Positions 53,091 through 64,000 of a DNA stretch of 64,000 nucleotides are shown one piece after another. A model generated the notes under the pieces. It was given only the letters and a program-made list of their open reading frames with translations, was not told the DNA's origin and did no database searches. The position numbers and the translations under genes were made by a program. Source of the stretch: Corynebacterium halotolerans (GTDB taxonomy: Bacteria; Actinomycetota; Actinomycetes; Mycobacteriales; Mycobacteriaceae); NCBI RefSeq assembly GCF_001056295.1, contig NZ_JVMD01000020.1:124001-188000 (forward strand), written 5' to 3'. The first letter of the stretch is position 1; each line of letters starts with the position of its first letter.

Positions 53091-53906
53091 ATGAGGCGCC
53101 ATGACGACAACCATCACGACGGCTCCGGCCCCGGCGAGGTCCCCGAATCAATCGCCGAACTCGCGCGCGACGCCCGCCGCGTCGAGTTCTTCACCGGCGC
53201 GGGCATGAGCGCGGAATCCGGCCTGGCCACCTTCCGCGACGCGCAGACCGGCCTGTGGACGAAGGTCGACCCGCAGGCGATGGCCAGCTTCGACGCCTGG
53301 CGCAACGACCCCGGCGCAATCTGGCCCTGGTACCTGTGGCGCATGAACCTGGCGCGGCGCGCCGCCCCGAACGCCGGGCACGAGGCCATCGCCGCCTGGT
53401 GCGCCGCACTCGACCACGGCGCCGGCTGGGGGCACGTGACCACCCAGAACATCGATGACCTGCACGAACGCGGCGGCACCTCCCCGCGCTCGATCGCCCA
53501 CCTGCACGGCAGCCTGTTCGCGTTCCGGTGCGACCGGTGCGACGCCCCCGCCGATGAACCGGAACTGCCCGACGAGCCCGTCGAGCACCTCATGCCGCCG
53601 TTCTGCGCGGTCTGCGGGCTCGGCTTCGTGCGGCCCGGCGTCGTGTGGTTCGGCGAGGCCCTGCCCCAGCGGGAATGGAACGACGCCGAAACGCACGCCC
53701 GGCACTGCGACCTGATGGTCGTGGTGGGCACGTCGGGCGTGGTGTTCCCCGCCGCGGGGCTGCCGCTGATGGCCGTCGCGGCCGGGATCCCGGTCATCGA
53801 GATCTCCCCCGACGACACCGACTTCACCCCGCATGCCACGCACTCGTGGCGGACGACCGCGGCCACCGGCCTGCCGGCGCTGGCGGCCGCCGCGGGCGCC
53901 GCGTGA
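53091..53906 (+). CDS. Sir2-family NAD-dependent deacylase (class III features)
   Basis: A 271-residue sirtuin that uses NAD+ to remove acyl groups from lysines. NAD-binding motifs are TGAGMSAESG (35-44) and TQNIDDLH (118-125), and the catalytic His139 is in HLHGS. A zinc ribbon has Cys147/150 and Cys172/175 (CDRC, CAVC). Tyr81 and Arg84 (WYLWRMN) match the Tyr-X2-Arg pair that lets class III sirtuins bind negatively charged malonyl/succinyl groups, so desuccinylase activity is likely. FVRPGVVWFGEALP completes the fold. It is convergent with the GntR gene, separated by a hairpin. Confidence 0.92.
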   Translation: MRRHDDNHHDGSGPGEVPESIAELARDARRVEFFTGAGMSAESGLATFRDAQTGLWTKVDPQAMASFDAWRNDPGAIWPWYLWRMNLARRAAPNAGHEAIAAWCAALDHGAGWGHVTTQNIDDLHERGGTSPRSIAHLHGSLFAFRCDRCDAPADEPELPDEPVEHLMPPFCAVCGLGFVRPGVVWFGEALPQREWNDAETHARHCDLMVVVGTSGVVFPAAGLPLMAVAAGIPVIEISPDDTDFTPHATHSWRTTAATGLPALAAAAGAA

Positions 53907-53945
53907 CGCGCCCGGCAAGCGAGCGCGGCGACTGACGCACGCGAG

Positions 53946-53982
53946 TCGGGCCCGCCGGCGCACATGGCGCCGACGGGCCCGA
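53946..53982. terminator. Bidirectional hairpin between the sirtuin and GntR genes
   Basis: 9-bp arms TCGGGCCCG / CGGGCCCGA with an inner GGCGC / GCGCC extension around a short loop. Confidence 0.7.
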
Positions 53983-54018
53983 TTCATGGTGCGGACCGGA
54001 ATGCGGACCGCAGCCGCC

Positions 54019-54933
54019 CTAGGCGGGCCCGACCAAGGCCCCCACGGCCTTGAGATGGGCCACCAGGACCTCGGTGCTCGCCTCGAACTGCTTCCGGTTC
54101 GCTTCTTCGATGCCGCCCAAATCGCTGCAGGCCATCGCGTCGATGAGCTTCCGGTGCGACGACACCGACGCCTCGCCCCAGCGCGAGCTGTGCGCGAACA
54201 CGTCGACCGGCGCGTAGCTGGCCACCTTCTCGCGGAACCACACCAGCTTGTGGCGCTTGGACCGGATGTTGATCAGCCGGTGGAACTGGAACTCGTTGTC
54301 CACCACGCGGTCGATGTCGCCCACGGCCATGGCCACCTCCAGCCCGCTGGTGAAACCGCGCAGGGCGGCGATGTCCGCGGCCGTGAGATTCGGCGCGGCA
54401 CGGCGGCAGATCTCCGTCGACAGGAACTGCGCCAGCGAGTACAAGTCGGAGATGTCCTCCTCGTTGAGCTCGTTGACCTTGTACCCGCGCCGGGGCATCA
54501 GGGACACCCACCCCTCGCCCTGCAGGGACAGCAGCGCCTCGCGCACCGGGGTGACGCTGACGCCCAGGCTCCGGGCGGTGTCATCCAGGCGGATCGACGT
54601 GCCCGGGACCAGCTGGCCCGACAGGATCATGTTGCGGATGTGGTCGGTGACCACCTCCGACAGCTGCGTCTTGAACCGCGGCAACCGGCTTCCCTGCATG
54701 GGCGCCGCCGGCGGGGACGCCGTCGCCGCCGCCTCCGCCGCAGGGGCGGCCGGAGCCGCCGGAGCCGCCTTGGCGGCGGAAACCGATGACGATGCGGAAG
54801 CCGCGGGGGCGGGCGGCGCTACCTCCGCCGCCGCGGGCGCCTGGTCGCCGCCGGTCGCCGGTCCCGCATCCGCGGTTGACCGGGAAACGACGCCATGGTC
54901 AGGCTCTTCACCGACCCTCGAGGACTCTTTCAT
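54019..54933 (-). CDS. GntR-family (FCD) transcriptional regulator of the fad cluster
   Basis: A 304-residue regulator. The first ~75 residues are a low-complexity Ala/Pro/Ser tract unusual for GntR proteins. The winged HTH follows at about 85-145 (TDHIRNMILSGQLVPGTSIR, then DTARSLGVSVTPVREALLSL), and the C-terminal domain is an FCD-type helical ligand domain (about 160-295; DIDRVVDNEFQFHRLI ... SSHRKLIDAM), which usually binds acyl-CoA or carboxylic acids with metal-binding His/Asp. It lies directly downstream of fadD and next to a complete beta-oxidation cluster, so repression relieved by acyl-CoA is likely. A perfect palindrome GATAAATTTATC just upstream suggests autoregulation. Confidence 0.88.
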   Translation of the reverse strand: MKESSRVGEEPDHGVVSRSTADAGPATGGDQAPAAAEVAPPAPAASASSSVSAAKAAPAAPAAPAAEAAATASPPAAPMQGSRLPRFKTQLSEVVTDHIRNMILSGQLVPGTSIRLDDTARSLGVSVTPVREALLSLQGEGWVSLMPRRGYKVNELNEEDISDLYSLAQFLSTEICRRAAPNLTAADIAALRGFTSGLEVAMAVGDIDRVVDNEFQFHRLINIRSKRHKLVWFREKVASYAPVDVFAHSSRWGEASVSSHRKLIDAMACSDLGGIEEANRKQFEASTEVLVAHLKAVGALVGPA

Positions 54934-54967
54934 GTAAACCAACCTTACACACCACCCGCATCTATCG

Positions 54968-54979
54968 GATAAATTTATC
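54968..54979. promoter_or_regulatory. Palindromic operator candidate upstream of the GntR gene
   Basis: A perfect 12-bp AT-rich palindrome GATAAATTTATC in the 59-bp gap between fadD and the regulator gene. Confidence 0.55.
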
Positions 54980-54992
54980 GCAATAGAACCAC

Positions 54993-56576
54993 CTAGACAT
55001 GGGCGGCACGCAGCGTATGCTTCTCCACCTTGCCGGCGGCGTTGCGCGGCAGCGCTTCCGAGGCGATGACTTCGCGGGGGAACTTGTAGCGGGCGATGCG
55101 GCCGTCGAGGAACTCGCGGAGCTCGTCCACGCTCGGCACCTCCGAACCCGGCTTCGGCACCACGACGGCGACGGGGATCTCGCCCCACTTGTCGTCCTTG
55201 CGCCCGATGACCGCGGACTCGAGGATCGCCGGGTGCTCCGCCAGGGCGTTCTCGACCTCGGCGCAGTAGATGTTCTCGCCGCCGGAGATGATCATGTCCT
55301 TCTTGCGGTCGACGATGTAGATGAAGCCCTCCTCGTCGCGGCGGACCAGGTCGCCGGAGTGGAACCAGCCGCCCTCGAAGGCCTCGGCGGTGGCCTTGGC
55401 GTTGTTCCAGTAGCGGGTCATCATCGTCGGGCCGCGGTAGACGATCTCGCCGACCTCGCCGTCGGGGACCTCGTTGCCCTCGTCGTCGATGATGCGGGCC
55501 TGGATGGTCGGGATGACCTTGCCCACCGAGCCGAGCTTGCGGATCGCGTCATCGCCGTCGAGGACGGTGGTGATCGGCGACATCTCGGTCTGGCCGAACA
55601 CGCAGACGTTCAGCGCATCCGGGAACTTTTCGTTCATCGCCCGCAGAATCGCGTCGGTGGCCGGCGCCGCACCCCAGGAGATTACGCGCAGCTTCAGGTC
55701 GCGGCCCTCCAGGGTCGGGTCGGCGCAGATCGCCTGCCACTGCGTCGGCACGCAGAATGTGGTGGTCACGCCCTCGCGCTCCCAGGCGTCCAGCATCTCG
55801 GTGGAGTTGAACTCCTTCAGCGGGTGGATGACCGTCAGGCCGCCGAGCATGATCATCGGGGCCATCGAGCCCAGCGCCGCGACGTGGAACACCGGCGACG
55901 CCAGGAAGCCGACGTTGTCGTCCTGGTAGTAGCGCATCGCGCGGATGCAGGTGATCGACTGGGCGACGATGTTCGAGTGGGTCAGCACCGCACCCTTCGG
56001 GCGGCCGGAGGTGCCCGAGGTGTAGAGCACCAGGCACTCGTCGTCGGCGCCGACGAACACGTGCTCGCGGCGCGGGTCCTCGCGGTGGATCAGGTCCTCG
56101 TAGGGCACGTTGCCGTGGACGGTGGTGCCGCCGAGCTCCGGGCCGATCTCGATGACCTTCTCCAGCTGGTGGGCCTCGGCGCGGGCCGCCGCCAGCAGCG
56201 GCGACAGCGGGGTCTGCACGAAGGCCAGCTTCGCGCCGGAGTCCTTGATCAGGTACGCCAGCTCCGGCGGGGCCAGGCGGAAGTTCACCGGGACGGCCAG
56301 CGCGCCGAGGTGGTTGATGGCCAGGACGGCCTCGAAGAACTCGGTGCAGTTGAGGGTGAGCAGGAGCACTCGGTCACCCTGGCGGACGCCCATCGTGTAA
56401 AGGCCGTCGGCGAGGCGCTTGGAGCGCTCGTCGAGCTGCTTCCACGTGGTGGTCACGCCCAAGAAGCGGAGCGCCGGCGCATCCGGGCGCATCTCGGCGT
56501 GGTTTTCCACCCAGTTCATCCAGTTGTTCGGCCTGGAGTGGAGGGGCTGGCGAAGGGGGCTGGTGACGATGGACAT
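54993..56576 (-). CDS. fadD: Long-chain fatty-acid-CoA ligase (FadD-type)
   Basis: A 527-residue AMP-dependent synthetase activating fatty acids to acyl-CoA, the entry step of the pathway in this cluster. The AMP-binding P-loop YTSGTSGRPKGAVLTH lies at about 175-190. The adenylate core and hinge follow (GWFHSGDLVRRDEEGFIYIVDRKKD, with the GD and DRKKD motifs), and the C-terminal catalytic Lys region is LPRNAAGKVEKHTLR. All motifs are intact. AAGGAG lies 6 nt before the ATG at 56576. The promoter carries a palindrome shared with fadE. Chain-length preference cannot be inferred. Confidence 0.93.
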   Translation of the reverse strand: MSIVTSPLRQPLHSRPNNWMNWVENHAEMRPDAPALRFLGVTTTWKQLDERSKRLADGLYTMGVRQGDRVLLLTLNCTEFFEAVLAINHLGALAVPVNFRLAPPELAYLIKDSGAKLAFVQTPLSPLLAAARAEAHQLEKVIEIGPELGGTTVHGNVPYEDLIHREDPRREHVFVGADDECLVLYTSGTSGRPKGAVLTHSNIVAQSITCIRAMRYYQDDNVGFLASPVFHVAALGSMAPMIMLGGLTVIHPLKEFNSTEMLDAWEREGVTTTFCVPTQWQAICADPTLEGRDLKLRVISWGAAPATDAILRAMNEKFPDALNVCVFGQTEMSPITTVLDGDDAIRKLGSVGKVIPTIQARIIDDEGNEVPDGEVGEIVYRGPTMMTRYWNNAKATAEAFEGGWFHSGDLVRRDEEGFIYIVDRKKDMIISGGENIYCAEVENALAEHPAILESAVIGRKDDKWGEIPVAVVVPKPGSEVPSVDELREFLDGRIARYKFPREVIASEALPRNAAGKVEKHTLRAAHV

Positions 56577-56606
56577 CAGTTACTCCTTGGGTTGCGGCGG
56601 CATGAT

Positions 56607-56619
56607 TTGCCTTTGGCTA
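56607..56619. promoter_or_regulatory. TNGCCAAAGGC palindrome upstream of fadD
   Basis: TTGCCTTTGGCTA is the reverse complement of the fadE site TAGCCAAAGGCTA with one base changed; it lies 31 bp before the fadD start. Confidence 0.6.
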
Positions 56620-56703
56620 CAAATATCAATGAAAAGATGGAAATACCGGAGATCCGCGAAGACGCCGGGTGGTCGACGACACTTCGACCACCCGGCGCCT
56701 GCG

Positions 56704-60676
<3,973 letters not shown>

Positions 60677-60733
60677 TGTGTGCAGGCCCTTCTATTGCGT
60701 AATTCGGTGTGAATTGAGTGATCCGGGGCCCGA

Positions 60734-61951
60734 TCAGACCCGCTCGATGATGGTGGCGATGCCCATGCCGCCGCCGACGCACAGCGTGGCCAGGCCGTAT
60801 CGCTTGTCCTGGCGCTCCAGCTCGTCGAGCAGGGTGCCGAGGATCATCGTTCCGGTGGCGCCCAGCGGGTGGCCGAGGGCGATGGCGCCGCCGTTGACGT
60901 TGATCTTGTCCATGGGGACGTCGAGGTCCTTGGCGAACTTCATGGGCACGGCCGCGAAGGCCTCGTTGACCTCGAACAGGTCGATGTCCTCGATGGACAG
61001 GCCGGCCTTGGCCAGCGCCTTCTGCGCGGCGGGCGTCGGGCCGGTGAGCATGATCGTCGGGTCCGAGCCGGTGACGGCGACGGAGACGATGCGGCCGCGG
61101 GGGGTGAGGCCGTTGCGCTCGCCCGCCTCCTTCGTGCCGATGAGCATCAGGGCGGCGCCGTCGACGATGCCCGAGGAGTTGCCGGCGTGGTGGACGTGGT
61201 CGATGCGCTCGACCTCCGGGTAGCGCTGGATGGCGACGTCGTCGAAGCCGGTGGCCTGGCCGAGCTGGCCGAACGACGGCTTCAGCTTGCCCAGCCCGTC
61301 GACGGTGGCGCCGGGGCGCATGTGCTCGTCGCGGTCGAGGACGACCGTGCCCGCGATGTCGACGACCGGGACGATGGAGCCGTCGAAGCGGCCCTCGTCC
61401 CACGCCTTCTGGGCGAGATCCTGCGAGCGCACGGCGTAGCCGTCGACGTCTTCGCGGGAGAAGCCCTCGAGGGTGGCGATGAGGTCGGCGGAGATCCCCT
61501 GGGGAACGAAGTAGCCGTTGTAGTTGGTGCGGGGGTCGTCGTGAAGCGGCCCGCCGTCGGAGCCCATGGGCACGCGCGACATCGACTCGACGCCGCCCGC
61601 GAGGACGAGATCCTCCCAGCCGGAGCGGATCTTCTGCGCGGCGTCGTTGACGGCGGAAAGGCCCGATGCGCAGTAGCGGTTCTGCTGGACGCCGGCGACG
61701 GTGTGCGGGAGGCCCGCGGCGATGGCGGCGGCGCGGGGAAGGACGGAGCCCTGCTCCCCCACCGGCGACACGATGCCGAGCACGAGGTCGTCGATCTGCG
61801 CGGCGTCGAGCTCCGGGTTGCGTTCGCGGATGGCCTCGATCAGGCCGACGGCCAGGTCGATGGGCTTGACGGTGTACAGCGAGCCGCTGCTCTTGCCCCG
61901 GCCGCGCGGCGTGCGCACCGAGTCGAAGATGTAGGCATCTGGGTTCGTCAT
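60734..61951 (-). CDS. fadA: Acetyl-CoA C-acyltransferase (thiolase)
   Basis: A 405-residue thiolase cleaving 3-ketoacyl-CoA to acetyl-CoA and a shortened acyl-CoA. The nucleophile Cys is in [14 protein letters not shown] at about residue 92, and the C-terminal motifs [17 protein letters not shown] (His) and [13 protein letters not shown] (second Cys) are complete. GAGAGGA lies before the ATG at 61951. First gene of the beta-oxidation run on this strand, divergent from fadE across a 364-bp region. A variant 10-mer (61538-61547) lies inside. Confidence 0.95.
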   Translation of the reverse strand: MTNPDAYIFDSVRTPRGRGKSSGSLYTVKPIDLAVGLIEAIRERNPELDAAQIDDLVLGIVSPVGEQGSVLPRAAAIAAGLPHTVAGVQQNRYCASGLSAVNDAAQKIRSGWEDLVLAGGVESMSRVPMGSDGGPLHDDPRTNYNGYFVPQGISADLIATLEGFSREDVDGYAVRSQDLAQKAWDEGRFDGSIVPVVDIAGTVVLDRDEHMRPGATVDGLGKLKPSFGQLGQATGFDDVAIQRYPEVERIDHVHHAGNSSGIVDGAALMLIGTKEAGERNGLTPRGRIVSVAVTGSDPTIMLTGPTPAAQKALAKAGLSIEDIDLFEVNEAFAAVPMKFAKDLDVPMDKINVNGGAIALGHPLGATGTMILGTLLDELERQDKRYGLATLCVGGGMGIATIIERV

Positions 61952-62315
61952 CAATTTCCTCTCATCGTGTGTGGTGCGCCGTGGCCCTGGTCCCGGGATT
62001 CGCCGCGGACGATCCGGAGATCCGGTGACGGCCGTTCGACCGGCCGCCGCGACGCCTGATTTCCAGGTCACATATATGCACTGTGTGTGATCCACATCAT
62101 GCTTGGCCGCGGCGGCGCTGTCAAGCGTTTCGCGAATATCCCTTCAACCAGGGCGTTTTGGCGCACCGTGTTCGTTTTCTAGCCAAAGGCTAGCCTCGAT
62201 CATATATTTTATGTACGCTGAAGTGGCCGCAATCACATAATGCTCGCGTTCCAACCGGAACGCGGGTGCAACGAACGCTCCCGCCCCGCGGCGAGCGAGA
62301 GAAGTGGAGGAACGA
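61952..62315. other. Divergent fadA/fadE regulatory region
   Basis: This 364-bp AT-richer region carries the TAGCCAAAGGCTA palindrome and TA-rich promoter sequence around 62195-62215 (CATATATTTTATG) for fadE, and CATATATGCA near 62070 for fadA. No gene seen. Confidence 0.6.
62180..62192. promoter_or_regulatory. Perfect palindrome TAGCCAAAGGCTA upstream of fadE
   Basis: A 5-3-5 palindrome just before the TA-rich promoter of fadE. The same core precedes fadD, so it is a likely operator of the fad regulator. Confidence 0.6.
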
Positions 62316-63458
62316 ATGCTCAATCTCCTGACCCCCGAACAGGAGTCTTTCGCCCAGTCGATCGATGACTTCTGCAAGCGCGAGATCGGCACCCGCGAGC
62401 AGCGGGACGCGTACACCGACAACGGCGCCGAGCTCCACTCGCAGGAGCTGTACAAGAAGATGGCGGAACTCGGCTGGGCGGGCATCACCGTGCCGGAGGA
62501 GTACGGTGGCGCCGGCGGCGACGCCGTGGACATGGTCGTGCTGCTGGAGCACGCCATGAAGAACCTGGCCCCGATCGGCGGCATCGGCCCGACGATCATC
62601 ACCGCGGCCGCGTACGAGAAGTTCGGCACGGAGGAGCAGAAGAAGGAGGTCCTCGGCGGCGTCGCCGAGGGTGACTCCCTGTCGGTGTCGATGTCCGAGC
62701 CCGAGGCCGGCTCCGACGTCGCCAACGTGACCTGCAAGGCGGAGAAGACGGACAACGGCTGGGTCATCAACGGCCAGAAGACCTGGTGCTCCAACGCGCA
62801 CTTCGCCAAGTCCATCCTGCTGATCGCCCGCACGGACTCCTCCGGCGGCAAGCACGAGGGCCTGACGCAGTTCCACGTCCCCGCCGACACCCCCGGCCTG
62901 ACCATCAAGGGCATCGAGACCCTGGGCGGCCGCGAGGTCAACGACCTCTACTTCGACAACGTCGAGCTTCCGGACTCCGCCGTCGTCGGCACCGTCGGCA
63001 ACGGCTGGAAGCAGCTGATGGCCGGCCTGAACATCGAGCGCCTGATCCTGGCGGGCATGCAGCTCGGCGTCGCCGAGCGCGCCTTCGAGGACACCCTGAA
63101 GTTCGTCACCGAGCGCCACCAGTTCGGCCGCCCGGTCGGTTCCTTCCAGGCCCTGAAGCACCGCATCGCGGACCTGGCCACCGAGCTGGAGTGCACCAAG
63201 CTGCTGGTCTACTCAGTCGCCCACAAGGTCGCGGCGAACCCGAAGGCCATGCTCCCCCGCGAGGCTTCCATGGCCAAGCTCAAGGCCACCGAGCTGTCCA
63301 AGCGCATGACCATCGACGGCATGCAGATGATGGGCGGCTACGGCTACGCCACCGAGTTCGACATGGAGAAGCAGATGCGCGGCGCGATCATCTCCACCGT
63401 CTACGGCGGCACGAACGAGATCCAGCGCGACATCATCGGCAAGACCTTCGGCCTGTAG
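62316..63458 (+). CDS. fadE: Acyl-CoA dehydrogenase (FadE, alternative catalytic-base type)
   Basis: A 380-residue FAD-dependent enzyme for the first step of beta-oxidation. Typical segments are ITVPEEYGGAGGDAVDMVVL, SVSMSEPEAGSDVANV and WCSNAHFAKSILLIA (FAD/substrate). At the usual C-terminal base position the sequence is TVYGGTNEIQRDIIG, so Gly replaces the Glu of medium-chain enzymes. As in isovaleryl- and long-chain types, a Glu (Glu241 in GLNIERLILAG) probably serves instead. Acyl chain or branched substrate is therefore unclear. GGAGGA lies just before the ATG at 62316. It is divergent from fadA, and its promoter carries the shared palindrome. Confidence 0.93.
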   Translation: MLNLLTPEQESFAQSIDDFCKREIGTREQRDAYTDNGAELHSQELYKKMAELGWAGITVPEEYGGAGGDAVDMVVLLEHAMKNLAPIGGIGPTIITAAAYEKFGTEEQKKEVLGGVAEGDSLSVSMSEPEAGSDVANVTCKAEKTDNGWVINGQKTWCSNAHFAKSILLIARTDSSGGKHEGLTQFHVPADTPGLTIKGIETLGGREVNDLYFDNVELPDSAVVGTVGNGWKQLMAGLNIERLILAGMQLGVAERAFEDTLKFVTERHQFGRPVGSFQALKHRIADLATELECTKLLVYSVAHKVAANPKAMLPREASMAKLKATELSKRMTIDGMQMMGGYGYATEFDMEKQMRGAIISTVYGGTNEIQRDIIGKTFGL

Positions 63459-63533
63459 GTCCGCCCCGGTCACGGGGCCCGGGTCCGCCACCGGATCCCG
63501 GCCCCGGCCCCGCTCCCCGACCCGGGACAATGC

Positions 63534-63573
63534 GAAAGCCCCCGCGGCGCACATGTGCGCGGCGGGGGCTTTC
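63534..63573. terminator. Bidirectional terminator between two acyl-CoA dehydrogenase genes
   Basis: 12-bp arms GAAAGCCCCCGC / GCGGGGGCTTTC, extended by an inner perfect palindrome GCGCACATGTGCGC, between convergent genes. Confidence 0.85.
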
Positions 63574-63649
63574 GGCATGCGGCGATCCGCTTCGGATCGA
63601 CGTCCGGTCAGATCATCGCATCGTCAGATCATCGGATCTTGGTCCGCGA

Positions 63650-64000
63650 TCAGCGCTTGTTCTTGCCCTCGGCCAGGACCTGGCGGCCGGCGACCATGCG
63701 GCAGATCTGGTTGGTGCCCTCGTAGATCTGGGTGATCTTGGCGTCGCGCATCATGCGCTCGACCGGGAAGTCGCGGGTGAAGCCGTAGCCGCCGAGCAGC
63801 TGCACGGCGTCGGTGGTGACCTCCATGGCCACGTCGGACGCGAAGGTCTTGGCGGCGGCGGCCATCAGGCCGATCTTGGAGCCGCCGTCGGCGGAACCGC
63901 GCTCGGCGTTGGCGGCGGCGGTGTAGACCATGAGGCGCGCGGCCTCGATCTTGGTGCGCATGTCCGCCAGCATGAACTGGGTGTTCTGGAAGGCCGAGAT
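63650..64000 (-). CDS. Acyl-CoA dehydrogenase, C-terminal part (5' end outside window)
   Basis: The last 116 codons of a second acyl-CoA dehydrogenase, running off the window's right end; the frame is open to base 64000. It shows the C-terminal helical domain (AARLMVYTAAANAERG, KTFASDVAMEVTTDAVQLLGGYGFTRDFPVERMMRDAKI) and YEGTNQICRM, where the Glu of YEGT is the catalytic base of the medium/short-chain type. It therefore differs in active-site layout from the convergent fadE gene, implying a different substrate range. It is separated from fadE by a strong bidirectional terminator. Confidence 0.92.
   Translation of the reverse strand: MSAFQNTQFMLADMRTKIEAARLMVYTAAANAERGSADGGSKIGLMAAAAKTFASDVAMEVTTDAVQLLGGYGFTRDFPVERMMRDAKITQIYEGTNQICRMVAGRQVLAEGKNKR

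Overview
This is high-GC actinobacterial DNA, almost certainly Corynebacterium or a close relative in the Mycobacteriales. Gene content and order match the mycobacterial/corynebacterial chromosome between typA-lpqW-mshB-fdxC-dapC and sigE-tatB-mrp-corA-odhA. Lineage markers are mycothiol biosynthesis (mshB), LpqW, GpgS, the FolP2-type protein, an actinobacterial DapD and the end of an E1/E2 2-oxoglutarate dehydrogenase. I saw no tRNA, rRNA, CRISPR array, transposase or prophage.

Layout. 1-8 kb: 3' end of odhA, a His-rich cation efflux gene with its ArsR regulator, a lipoprotein, corA, a stress-protein-like gene, a membrane-less MgtE-like protein, a DUF1003 gene and mrp. 9-16 kb: a nitronate monooxygenase, then the envelope-stress block tatB-htrA-anti-sigma-sigE on the minus strand, with a methyltransferase-like gene, an LD-carboxypeptidase and a DJ-1/PfpI protein. 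16.7-22.4 kb: divergent glgC/glgA, a DCC protein, acetolactate decarboxylase and a GH32 sucrose hydrolase, followed by a 650-bp repeat array. 23-29.6 kb: RlmA-like methyltransferase, DUF3117 protein, then a tightly overlapping run transcribed as membrane protein-dapE-LOG-folP2-gpgS-small membrane protein. 29.7-33.4 kb: a DapD paralogue, an amino-acid permease and canonical dapD. 33.5-38.7 kb: cutinase-like protein, pseudouridine synthase, small membrane protein, an HTH/membrane-protein cassette and a nuclease-like protein. 39-46.5 kb: dapC-fdxC, membrane protein, mshB, lpqW and typA on the minus strand. 46.7-54 kb: a TsoY-like membrane protein, a Tat-secreted protein, a 52-residue Cys-rich protein, a DUF402 and a SUFU-like protein, a CstR-like regulator, an EamA exporter and a sirtuin. 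54-64 kb: a fatty-acid beta-oxidation cluster (GntR regulator, fadD, echA, nitronate monooxygenase, fadB, fadA, divergent fadE and the end of a second acyl-CoA dehydrogenase).

How the genes work together. dapD, dapC and dapE together cover the succinylase branch of lysine/diaminopimelate synthesis. glgC and glgA feed alpha-glucan synthesis. sigE, its ZAS anti-sigma factor, HtrA and TatB form an envelope-stress/export group. The fad cluster is a complete beta-oxidation set whose two outward-facing promoters share a palindrome. A CstR-like repressor, a TsoY-like membrane protein and a tiny Cys-rich protein look like one small regulon because matching ATACCC/GGGTAT operators precede the last two.

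Three patterns run across the window. (1) A dispersed 10-mer, GTCG(TA/TC/CA)AAGC, occurs about 26 times, often between genes, beside terminators or in non-conserved coding positions. (2) Long imperfect palindromes with roughly 40-nt interiors sit in intergenic gaps. (3) Many genes have a TANNNT -10 box 6-8 nt before the start codon, which implies leaderless transcripts. All counts were made by eye.
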